Of a stretch of DNA of 10,008 bases, positions 1-6,124 are shown one piece after another. The DNA lies in the NCBI GenBank assembly GCA_045534165.1, contig JAZSJD010000106.1, forward strand, positions 1 to 10,008. The letters run 5' to 3'. Position numbers and translations under genes: made by a program. Source of the DNA: SIG575 sp045534165 (GTDB lineage Bacteria; Bacillota; Clostridia; Oscillospirales; Acutalibacteraceae). Positions within the stretch are counted from its first letter, which is position 1, and the number at the start of each line of letters is the position of its first letter. The notes under the pieces were generated by a model. The model saw only the letters and a program-made list of their open reading frames with translations. It ran no database searches and had not been told where the DNA came from.

Positions 1-2
1 TG

Positions 3-147
3 CTACGCAGTTTCGTAGAAATGCAAAATTGCTTGAATTGAAGCCAAAAATGCAGCAAGGCTACCGCCTTGCGAGGCTTTTGGTAATAATACAAGGAATT
101 TTGTTCGAGAAACAAAAACTTCCTTATGGGAACTCAGCGAATGAGTT
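3..147. other. Hairpin-rich non-coding leader region, identity unknown
   Basis: This stretch has successive inverted repeats: CTACG 3-7 with CGTAG 14-18; AAGCC 41-45 with GGCTT 75-79, enclosing GCAAGG 55-60 with CCTTGC 67-72; AAGGAATTTTGTT 93-105 with AACAAAA 111-117 and TTCCTT 120-125 (2-nt bulge); and AACTCA 131-136 with TGAGTT 142-147. That density suggests the 3' part of a structured RNA, or a repeat cut by the window edge. I recognise no named RNA family. One plus frame is open from 2 to the TAA at 194-196, so the tail of an upstream gene cannot be wholly excluded, but it would run through the promoter at 164-192. Confidence 0.35.
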
Positions 148-156
148 GGCATTTTT
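131..156 (+). terminator. Possible weak intrinsic terminator of an upstream transcript
   Basis: A perfect 6-bp stem (AACTCA/TGAGTT, loop GCGAA) is followed by GGCA and then a run of T at 152-156. The stem is short and GC-poor and the T run is displaced by four bases, so termination would be inefficient unless the larger hairpin at 93-125 contributes. It sits just before the promoter of the next operon, where a terminator is expected. Confidence 0.3.
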
Positions 157-163
157 CTTTATA

Positions 164-192
164 TTGACTTTCAATGCGTATTATGGTATATT
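164..192 (+). promoter_or_regulatory. Sigma-A type promoter of the LicD operon
   Basis: TTGACT (164-169) and TATATT (187-192) are separated by 17 bp, with TG at 184-185 forming an extended -10. Transcription would start near 199, about 35 nt before the ATG at 235. No other good promoter is visible ahead of the three-gene operon. Confidence 0.7.
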
Positions 193-234
193 ATAAGTTA
201 CGAAAGTGGGTAATTTTGTTATTAAGGTGATGTA

Positions 235-2184
235 ATGAATAATTTGATAATTGCAGACGAAATAGAAATGACTGCAACTGCGGTGGACAAAGTCTTAACC
301 CGTGTTTTTCTTGAAAGAAATAAATTTTACGATAAATATTATCTTGTTTGTGATAATAGTTTCGTATCAGAATATCTTGTTCAGGCAATGAACATTATTG
401 CACAGAAATCAAAATATTTCCCCGGCAAAGCATATTTTGTGCCTGTAGGCAAAAAAAGCGATGCAGTAAATGAAATGTTATCTGCTGAAAATTGTGCTCT
501 GGGCGAAGTTTCACTTGATGAACTTAAAAATACCGTAAATCGCAAAAAAGAAACTTCTTGTGTGATTTGTTTCTTCAACTGTGATGAAAAAGAAAATAAA
601 GGCACTGTTTTAAATTCACTTGACAGTATTTTCAGCTTTGCAAAAAATAATTCATCACGTGTTGTTGTAGGCTCACTTCTTCCTTTGATGCCTTTGATTC
701 CTCAGGGAATAGACCACCTTGCAGAAAGAGAATTCAATTTCTTCGTTGAAGAATATGCAGAAGAAGTAAAACCTGAATTTGAATTTTACTGTTCTGTTGA
801 AAAAAGATGTCGTCAGGCAGTAAGGGATGAAAATATCAGCGTTTCTCTGCTTCGTTTTGATAATGTTTTTGCACCTGACAATCAGCATATGCCGGCCTTC
901 GATTTGAAAGAAACAATCAAAGATGTTTTCAGAAAAGAATGTGTTCAGATAACTGACGAAGACTATAAAGTTAAATTTACTCTTACATATATCCGCGATG
1001 TTGTGTCATCACTTGTTTATGCTCTTTACAAAGTAAAAGCAGGTCACACATACAACGTGGCAGTTTATACAACAAGTGCTGCTGATATCAAGCTTGCAAT
1101 CCACTCAAAATGCAGTGATGTTTTAAAACTCAACTGTGATGTGAAACAGCTTGGTGAAAATGAAAACAGGTCTTTGGGTGGCCTTAAATTCAGAAAAACA
1201 GGTTACAGACCTGCTTGCAATCAGATAACAGCTGTTTACAGTATGATATGTTATCTTTCTGAAATTGAATATGACTTAGGACCTCTTATTGCTTTCTATG
1301 ACGGAAAGCTTAAACGTCTTAAGGACCTGGAAATTTATATTCTCAATGAAATTGAAAGAATCTGTAAAAAATACGATATCAAATATTTCCTTGCAGGCGG
1401 CTCACTTTTAGGTGCTGTAAGAAACGGTATGAGCATTGTCTGGGATGATGACCTTGATATCGGTATGCTCAGAGAAGATTACAATAAGTTCAGAAAAGTT
1501 TTTGAAAAAGAAATGGGCGAACAGTTCAGTTACTCTTCACCATTCAACAAAAGCGGAAGCCACTATACAATCGATAAAGTTCGTCTTAAGGGCACATATT
1601 TCTCAACAAACTTCTCAAGCAAAAATGTAACTGAAGACGGTATTTTCATCGATATCCTTGTTTACGATAAAACAAGCAACAACAAGCTTCTTCAGAAATT
1701 GCATATGGCTTACCTTTATGCTATCACAAAGGCTCTTGAAGTGCGTTGGTATAATGAACCCAGAAAGAACTTCCATTACAGAGCTTCAAAACTTGCTTTA
1801 CCTTTCTTAAGATTAATTCCTTACCGTGTATACCACGGAATGTTTGAATTAGGTGTTTCTTTCTATAAGAACAAGAAGAACGCAAAATATCTTATCGACA
1901 GTGTAGGTAAAAAGCTCATTGACGGTGTAATGCCTATTGACGGTCTTGAAGAAGTGCAGTATGTTGATTTTGATGGTGTCAAAGCTCCTATCCCTGTTGA
2001 TTACACAGGATATCTCAACTATGCATACGGACCTAATTATATGACGTTGCCGACTTATTCAAAGCGTAGCGCACCTCATAACTTCGCAAGAATTGATATG
2101 GGCGAATATATCTTTGAAAACAAAGAAAAAGCACAGTTCCGTGATGTTAACATCAAGGGCGAATTGTTTGAAGAAGAAATCTAA
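235..2184 (+). CDS. LicD family phosphotransferase with N-terminal degenerate SDR/epimerase-like domain
   Basis: The C-terminal half (about 355-649) is a LicD domain, a family that transfers phospho-alcohols such as phosphocholine from CDP donors to surface glycans; the animal relatives FKTN and FKRP transfer ribitol phosphate. Visible motifs are GGSLLGAVR (388-396), the metal/catalytic WDDDLDIG (403-410), GIFIDI (469-474), PIPVDY and YGPNYMTLP (598-606). The N-terminal half resembles an extended short-chain dehydrogenase: LRFDNVFAP (206-214) and YIRDV (252-256) match the epimerase LRxxNVYGP and YxxD patterns. It lacks a Gly-rich nucleotide loop, and the catalytic YxxxK is distorted (Y185, K190), so it is probably non-catalytic. 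There is no signal peptide or membrane segment, so it should be cytoplasmic or peripheral. AAGGTG at 224-229, 5 nt before ATG, supports the start. It is first in an operon with a TarI-like cytidylyltransferase. The LicD call is firm; substrate is inferred. Confidence 0.88.
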   Translation: MNNLIIADEIEMTATAVDKVLTRVFLERNKFYDKYYLVCDNSFVSEYLVQAMNIIAQKSKYFPGKAYFVPVGKKSDAVNEMLSAENCALGEVSLDELKNTVNRKKETSCVICFFNCDEKENKGTVLNSLDSIFSFAKNNSSRVVVGSLLPLMPLIPQGIDHLAEREFNFFVEEYAEEVKPEFEFYCSVEKRCRQAVRDENISVSLLRFDNVFAPDNQHMPAFDLKETIKDVFRKECVQITDEDYKVKFTLTYIRDVVSSLVYALYKVKAGHTYNVAVYTTSAADIKLAIHSKCSDVLKLNCDVKQLGENENRSLGGLKFRKTGYRPACNQITAVYSMICYLSEIEYDLGPLIAFYDGKLKRLKDLEIYILNEIERICKKYDIKYFLAGGSLLGAVRNGMSIVWDDDLDIGMLREDYNKFRKVFEKEMGEQFSYSSPFNKSGSHYTIDKVRLKGTYFSTNFSSKNVTEDGIFIDILVYDKTSNNKLLQKLHMAYLYAITKALEVRWYNEPRKNFHYRASKLALPFLRLIPYRVYHGMFELGVSFYKNKKNAKYLIDSVGKKLIDGVMPIDGLEEVQYVDFDGVKAPIPVDYTGYLNYAYGPNYMTLPTYSKRSAPHNFARIDMGEYIFENKEKAQFRDVNIKGELFEEEI

Positions 2185-2202
2185 AACGGAAGGCTGATAA
2201 AA

Positions 2203-2919
2203 ATGAATTTTGCAGGTATTCTTGCAGGTGGAATCGGTTCAAGAATGGAAAGCTCCGTTCCTAAACAGTTCCTCAAAATCGGCGACACACCAATTATTGT
2301 GAGAACTCTCACAACTTTCCTTAAAGAAGATTGCATTGATAAAGTTATTATTGCAATGAACCCTCAATGGGAAGAATATTGTAAAAATATGTTGGAAGAA
2401 TATAAGGTTGATACTTCACGTGTTGAAATTATTCACGGTGGTACTTCAAGATTCCTTTCAATGGTGAATATTGTGAAAAAAGCAATCGAAATTTCAGGCG
2501 ACAGCCTTACGGAAGATGATATGATGCTTATTCACGATTGTGCAAGACCTTTTGTTTCATCAAGAATTATTAACGATAACTATGTTATTGCAAAAGAATA
2601 TGATATGGTAACAACTTCTGTTCCTACAATCGATACTGTTCTTATTGCTGAAGATGGAAAACAAAGCACAGTTGTTCCCAACCGTGATACAGTTTTCCTT
2701 GACCAGGGTCCACAGACATTTAAAATCAGACAGTTTGATGAGCTCTTTGAAAAACTCACACAAGAGGAAATCGATGCTTATATGGAAGCAGGCAGAATGT
2801 ATCTTGAACACGACCTGAGCGTTGGTATTGTTAAAGGCGAAAGAACAAACTTCAAAATCACAACTGAATTTGATATGTTACTTGGCAATATGATGATTCA
2901 GGATGGTCAGATTAAATAA
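2203..2919 (+). CDS. IspD/TarI family cytidylyltransferase, probably D-ribitol-5-phosphate (or similar polyol phosphate) cytidylyltransferase
   Basis: This enzyme transfers CMP from CTP to a sugar-alcohol phosphate, releasing pyrophosphate. Family signatures are in order: the CTP loop LAGGIGSRM with PKQF (7-23), GGTSRFLSM (79-87), HDCARPF (111-117), PTIDTV (141-146), the RDTVFLDQGPQTF segment (161-173) and GERTNFKITTEFDM (212-225). At 238 residues it is normal family length. Segments such as AGILAGG, FLKIGD and KGERTNFKITT recall TarI more than the MEP-pathway IspD, and the gene is not beside isoprenoid genes but directly behind a LicD gene. CDP-ribitol or a related CDP-polyol is therefore the likely product. 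GGAAGG at 2188-2193, 9 nt before ATG, supports the start; the gap to the upstream gene is 18 nt. An IspD role cannot be excluded from sequence alone. Confidence 0.85.
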   Translation: MNFAGILAGGIGSRMESSVPKQFLKIGDTPIIVRTLTTFLKEDCIDKVIIAMNPQWEEYCKNMLEEYKVDTSRVEIIHGGTSRFLSMVNIVKKAIEISGDSLTEDDMMLIHDCARPFVSSRIINDNYVIAKEYDMVTTSVPTIDTVLIAEDGKQSTVVPNRDTVFLDQGPQTFKIRQFDELFEKLTQEEIDAYMEAGRMYLEHDLSVGIVKGERTNFKITTEFDMLLGNMMIQDGQIK

Positions 2920-2931
2920 AGGAGAAAAACT

Positions 2932-3975
2932 ATGGTTAAAAAATGCGTTGCAGTAGGCGATATTTTTATAACTCCCGAAATGATGAAAGCAGGCCTTGAA
3001 AGAGGTTATGAAGATTTAATGCTTGATGTTGATTATTTCTATTTCGGCTCTTACGACAGACACGAAATGAGAAATGTTGTTAAAACAATTGAAACAGGCG
3101 GTTTCGAAACACTTCCTCTTCCGGAAGGTCTTGAAAAAGCTATTGAAGAAGCAGAAATTCTTATGGTGCATCTTTGCCCCGTAACAAAAGTTCTTCTTGA
3201 AAAAGCAAAAAATCTCAAACTTATCCTCTGTAACAGAGGTGGCCACGAAAACCTTGATATAAAAGCTGCAACAGAAAAGGGTATTGCTGTGCTTCTTAAC
3301 CCTGCACACAATGCAAACGCTGTTGCTGAATATACAGTTGGCCTTATGCTTAATGAAGTAAGAAACATTTCACGTTCAGCTATGGCAATCCAGAAAGGTG
3401 AATGGAGAGAAAAATATCCCAACACAGAAAAGAAAATCAGAGAAATGAGCGATATGACAGTTGGTATCATCGGCTTCGGCACAGTAGGCAGACTTCTTTA
3501 TGATAAACTTGTCAGCTTCAATTGCAAAATTCTCATCAATGATATGTTTGAAAATTATTCAGGTATCAACAAGAATATTGCAAAATTTGTTCCTCTTGAA
3601 CAGCTTCTTAAAGAAAGTGATATTGTTTCACTTCATGCAAGACTTTCAAAGAAAACAATTCTTCTCGGTGCACGTGAATTCGGTATGATGAAAGATACAG
3701 CATATTTCATCAACACAGCTCGTTCATATATGGTTGATTATAATGCACTTGCAAATGCACTTAAAACAGGCAGTATTATGGGTGCTGCAATTGACGTTTT
3801 TGATAAAGAACCTATTGATGAAAGCTGTCCTCTTTTAGGTCTTGATAATGTTACTCTCACAAACCATCGTGGTGGCGACACAATCAACTCCTATTCTGAC
3901 AGCCCCGCAATGATGCTCAAAGAAGCATATAAATTCTTTGACGGTGACGAACCCAGATTCTGGATTAACAGATAA
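2932..3975 (+). CDS. D-isomer-specific 2-hydroxyacid dehydrogenase family protein (phosphoglycerate dehydrogenase-like)
   Basis: An NAD(P)-dependent oxidoreductase of the D-2-hydroxyacid dehydrogenase superfamily, 347 residues, normal length. The Rossmann loop is GFGTVG (181-186), followed by the acidic D204 region (INDMF). The VAEYT segment (131-135) marks the entry of the nucleotide domain. The catalytic trio is present: Arg264 in NTARS, Glu293 in DKEP and His312 in TNHRGG. The substrate loop CNRGGHENLD (100-109) departs from the usual SxGxDxxD, hinting at an uncommon substrate. AAGGAG (2919-2924), 7 nt before ATG, fixes the start, and the RBS overlaps the preceding stop. As last gene of the operon it sits where teichoic-acid loci usually carry the unrelated reductase TarJ, so it may make or modify the polyol phosphate for the cytidylyltransferase. 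That role is inference; the fold assignment is secure. Confidence 0.87.
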   Translation: MVKKCVAVGDIFITPEMMKAGLERGYEDLMLDVDYFYFGSYDRHEMRNVVKTIETGGFETLPLPEGLEKAIEEAEILMVHLCPVTKVLLEKAKNLKLILCNRGGHENLDIKAATEKGIAVLLNPAHNANAVAEYTVGLMLNEVRNISRSAMAIQKGEWREKYPNTEKKIREMSDMTVGIIGFGTVGRLLYDKLVSFNCKILINDMFENYSGINKNIAKFVPLEQLLKESDIVSLHARLSKKTILLGAREFGMMKDTAYFINTARSYMVDYNALANALKTGSIMGAAIDVFDKEPIDESCPLLGLDNVTLTNHRGGDTINSYSDSPAMMLKEAYKFFDGDEPRFWINR

Positions 3976-4011
3976 TTCAAAAATTCTCTCAGTCAGAACC
4001 ATAGATTTTAC

Positions 4012-4042
4012 ACCTCCTCTTGCATTTTCAAGGGGAGGTTTT
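4012..4042 (+). terminator. Rho-independent terminator of the LicD operon, made from a repeat arm
   Basis: ACCTCCTCTT (4012-4021) pairs with AAGGGGAGGT (4030-4039), with one G-U, and is followed by TTTT. It lies 37 nt after the dehydrogenase stop. Bases 4016-4037 are also the inverted counterpart (21 of 22 bases) of the hairpin at 4562-4583, so this terminator seems to be one end of the repeat mosaic. Confidence 0.6.
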
Positions 4043-4070
4043 ACTTTGGTGTTGATTTACCATTAAACCG

Positions 4071-4215
4071 ACCTTGCCATTTCCTTTTTCGTCATCCTCG
4101 AGCGTAAGCGAAGGATCTGAAAAAGGAAAATAGCAAACCATAACACCGCCGGGATTCTTCGTTACACTCGAGAATGACACGGCGGTGTTTTTTGACACGT
4201 TTGGAAAATTTACAG
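4071..4215 (-). repeat. Palindromic repeat module, inverted relative to its copy at 9555-9698
   Basis: This 145-bp module contains two hairpins. TTTCCTTTTTC (4080-4090) pairs with GAAAAAGGAAA (4119-4129). AACACCGCCG (4142-4151) pairs with CGGCGGTGTT (4180-4189). Their inner parts carry the TCATCCTCGAG / CGAAGGATC and ATTCTTCG / CGAGAAT sequences typical of widely scattered bacterial palindromic repeats. Its reverse complement matches 9555-9698 at roughly 90% by hand alignment. No convincing coding potential; a minus-strand open frame across it looks like translated repeat. Confidence 0.8.
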
Positions 4216-4517
4216 ATAAATTATAATTTAGCAGAATATTTGATTTTAACATCGTAGGGTTTGGCGCTTGTCGACAAACCGTGAATTTTGTGTGTTTTTA
4301 CGGAACGTCGAAAATCGCCGTTCCCTACAATGCAACATTAAGCAAAAAGATGAACTATAATTTATCGTACAAACTGACTGTGAAATTCGGCACCCTTGTG
4401 TAAAGGGAGCTGTCAAAATCTGTGATTTTGACTGAGGGATTGTTGATATAAAGTCTTTTACAATCCTCCCGTCAGGCTTACGCCTGCCACCCTCCTTTAC
4501 ACAAGGAGGGCTTTTGA
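4215..4517 (+). repeat. Long intergenic direct repeat, copy 1 of 2
   Basis: This 303-bp segment recurs at 9705-10008 with 12 differences by hand alignment, about 96% identity. It starts with the perfect palindrome TAAATTATAATTTA (4217-4230). It then holds a branched fold: GTAGGG (4254-4259) with CCCTAC (4323-4328), around GGTTTG/CAAACC (4258-4280) and GGAACG/CGTTCC (4302-4324), which compete with the closing stem. A degenerate AT palindrome near 4347-4365 separates this from the multi-hairpin unit at 4394-4506. Most differences between copies lie in that AT spacer and the loops. No gene is evident. Confidence 0.88.
4394..4506 (+). repeat. MITE-like multi-hairpin unit with 13-bp terminal inverted repeats
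   Basis: CCTTGTGTAAAGG (4394-4406) is perfectly complementary to CCTTTACACAAGG (4494-4506). Inside are GTCAAAATC/GATTTTGAC (4412-4432), GGATTGT/ACAATCC (4437-4466) and CAGGC/GCCTG (4473-4486). The unit also occurs inside the second long repeat at the window end. It encodes no transposase, and its group is unassigned. Confidence 0.65.
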
Positions 4518-4520
4518 CTC

Positions 4521-4544
4521 ACAGCTAAATTATAATTCAGCTGT
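4521..4544. repeat. AT-core palindrome between repeat modules
   Basis: A 24-bp dyad, ACAGCT plus AATTATAATT core plus AGCTGT, with a single mismatched pair (A4527/C4538). The same core lies between the other modules of both mosaics (4217-4230, 4627-4642, 9538-9555, 9707-9720). Confidence 0.7.
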
Positions 4545-4560
4545 GCATTGATATAACAAG

Positions 4561-4610
4561 GCTCCCCTTGAAAATGCAAGGGGAGCTGTCGAAAAATGAA
4601 ATTTTTTGAC
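4561..4610 (+). repeat. Shortened, diverged hairpin repeat unit
   Basis: GCTCCCCTTG (4561-4570) pairs perfectly with CAAGGGGAGC (4577-4586). It is followed by GTC-AAAAAT/ATTTTT-GAC (4588-4610) and then TGAGGGGATT. The order GGGAGCTGTC, hairpin, GACTGAGGG matches the left half of the unit at 4401-4440, so this looks like a truncated relative. The first hairpin mirrors 4016-4037 in opposite orientation. Confidence 0.6.
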
Positions 4611-4626
4611 TGAGGGGATTTTTCGT

Positions 4627-4642
4627 TTAAATTATAATTTAA
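4627..4642. repeat. 16-bp perfect AT palindrome
   Basis: TTAAATTATAATTTAA is self-complementary and shares the AATTATAATT core with the other module borders. It closes the left mosaic about 80 bp before the SPFH gene promoter. From here to 4723 I see nothing further. Confidence 0.65.
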
Positions 4643-4723
4643 CGATATATAAATCGTGAGCTGTTACTTTAACTGCCATTGGTTTTTTCTTTCAAAAATT
4701 TACTTAAAAACATATTAATTTTG

Positions 4724-4751
4724 TTGACAAATATATATAAATAGCTATAAT
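4724..4751 (+). promoter_or_regulatory. Consensus sigma-A promoter of the SPFH gene
   Basis: TTGACA (4724-4729) and TATAAT (4746-4751) with a 16-bp spacer. The -10 lies inside the perfect 12-bp palindrome CTATAATTATAG (4745-4756), which could double as an operator. Transcription would begin near 4758, leaving a leader of about 40 nt with AGGAGG at 4785-4790. Confidence 0.75.
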
Positions 4752-4798
4752 TATAGTGTATATTCTGTCGAAAAAAGTAGTAACAGGAGGAAACAGAA

Positions 4799-6052
4799 AT
4801 GGCAGGAATTATTGATGTAATTAAATATGAGGGCGATAATAATACGTTTATATGGAAGCACCCTCGTGAAGATTTCAACATATTATCACAGTTGGTTGTT
4901 CATGAATCTCAGGAAGCAATCTTCTTTTCAAAAGGTCAGGCTCTGGATGTAAAAGGACCGGGTACTCATACTCTCACACCTATGAACCTTCCTTTGGTGG
5001 GCAAAGTTCTTGACAGAATAGCAGGCGGGGATTCACCATTCCATTGCGAAGTTTATTTCATCAATAAAACAGAGCAGATGGCAATTAAATGGGGTACAGA
5101 CACAAAGGTGCAGTATATGGACCCTAAATACGGTTTCCCCATTTCAATCGGTGCAAGCGGTGAAATGACTTTGCGTGCAGAAGATTCACGTAAACTTCTT
5201 GTTAAACTTGTTGGTACAGAAAATGTCTTTGACAGACAGAAGATGATGCAGTATTTCCGTGCATTCCTGATGACAAGAGTTAAAACATATATCGCTCAGG
5301 TGATGAAATCACAGGCAATCAGCATTTTTGAAATTGACGAACACTTAACTCAGTTTTCAAATGAAATCAAAAATCTGCTTGTTCCTGATTTTGCAGATTA
5401 CGGTGTTGTTCTTGAAAAGTTCTTTGTAACAACAATTGCTAAACCTGATGGCGAAAAGCAGTATGAAAAATTCAAAGAACTTCATTTCCGTCAATATGCA
5501 GATATTGCAGAGGCACAGTTGCGTCAGCGTACAGATATAATTTATGCACAGACAGAAGCACAGAAAACAATTATTGAATCTCAGGCACTTGCAACAAAAC
5601 GTGCACAGGAAGGTTATACATACAGCCAGGAACGTGGTTTTGATGTGGCAGAAAAAGTGGCACAGAACGAAGCTGTTGGCGAACTTACAAACCTTGGCAT
5701 CGGCTTAGGTACAATGGCAGGTGTTGGCGGTACAGTCGGCGGTTTTGTAGGCGGTATGATGAACGATGTAATGAACACAAGTGTGCCCACACCTACACCT
5801 GCACAAAACACAATCAAGTGTGCAAAATGTGGCAACGAATTACCTGCCAATGCAAAATTCTGTCTTGATTGCGGAGAAAAAGTTCAGGTTGCGGATTCAA
5901 ACGAAGTTGTTTGTTCTGCCTGTGGCAAGAAAACTCCTAAGGGCAAATTCTGCATTGAATGTGGCGCACCTCTTTCAAATAAATGTCCCTCCTGCGGTGC
6001 AGAACTTCCAAATGATGCAAAATTCTGCCTTGAATGCGGAACAAAAATTTAA
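4799..6052 (+). CDS. SPFH/band-7 domain protein with three C-terminal zinc ribbons (YdjI-like)
   Basis: Residues about 10-225 resemble the SPFH domain of YdjI-type proteins, often annotated virion-core-like; Bacillus YdjI belongs to an operon with PspA in the membrane-stress response. Residues 230-290 are a charged, Gln/Ala-rich helix likely to drive oligomerisation. A Gly-rich linker (300-322, GLGTMAGVGGTVGGFVGG) and a Pro/Thr hinge follow. Then come three double-CxxC zinc ribbons: C341/C344/C355/C358, C372/C375/C385/C388 and C396/C399/C410/C413. There is no signal peptide or clear transmembrane helix, so it is probably a peripheral membrane scaffold. AGGAGG (4785-4790), 8 nt before ATG, supports the start. 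It is monocistronic, with its own promoter and terminator. No PspA gene is nearby. Family assignment is strong; the partner and the stress role are inferred. Confidence 0.87.
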   Translation: MAGIIDVIKYEGDNNTFIWKHPREDFNILSQLVVHESQEAIFFSKGQALDVKGPGTHTLTPMNLPLVGKVLDRIAGGDSPFHCEVYFINKTEQMAIKWGTDTKVQYMDPKYGFPISIGASGEMTLRAEDSRKLLVKLVGTENVFDRQKMMQYFRAFLMTRVKTYIAQVMKSQAISIFEIDEHLTQFSNEIKNLLVPDFADYGVVLEKFFVTTIAKPDGEKQYEKFKELHFRQYADIAEAQLRQRTDIIYAQTEAQKTIIESQALATKRAQEGYTYSQERGFDVAEKVAQNEAVGELTNLGIGLGTMAGVGGTVGGFVGGMMNDVMNTSVPTPTPAQNTIKCAKCGNELPANAKFCLDCGEKVQVADSNEVVCSACGKKTPKGKFCIECGAPLSNKCPSCGAELPNDAKFCLECGTKI

Positions 6053-6083
6053 AGAAGAATAAGTCTTGCCTGCAAAAGGTGAT

Positions 6084-6116
6084 AAAACTCCACTTGATAT
6101 TTCAAGTGGAGTTTTT
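6084..6116. terminator. Bidirectional intrinsic terminator between convergent genes
   Basis: CTCCACTTGA (6088-6097) and TCAAGTGGAG (6102-6111) form a perfect 10-bp stem with a 4-nt loop. TTTTT follows on the plus strand, and AAAA precedes it, giving UUUU on the minus transcript. It serves the SPFH gene ending at 6052 and the minus-strand gene ending at 6125. Confidence 0.85.
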
Positions 6117-6124
6117 GTGTGTGG

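Noticed and set aside
2..196. Plus-strand open frame running from the window start to TAA at 194-196
   Set aside because: It would cover several hairpins and the LicD operon promoter, has no recognisable family motif, and about 65 open codons can occur by chance among six frames. It could still be a gene tail if extended upstream.
3051..3482. Minus-strand 143-codon open frame
   Set aside because: It is antisense to the dehydrogenase gene, which has an RBS and complete family motifs; the antisense product has none.
4028..4252. Minus-strand 74-codon open frame
   Set aside because: It lies wholly in the repeat mosaic and its residues are a translation of the hairpin modules; such frames are typical of spurious gene calls on palindromic repeats.
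3976..4723. CRISPR array or autonomous transposon in the repeat-rich gap
   Set aside because: Repeats are not regularly spaced or short and identical with unique spacers, and no transposase or integrase frame exists.
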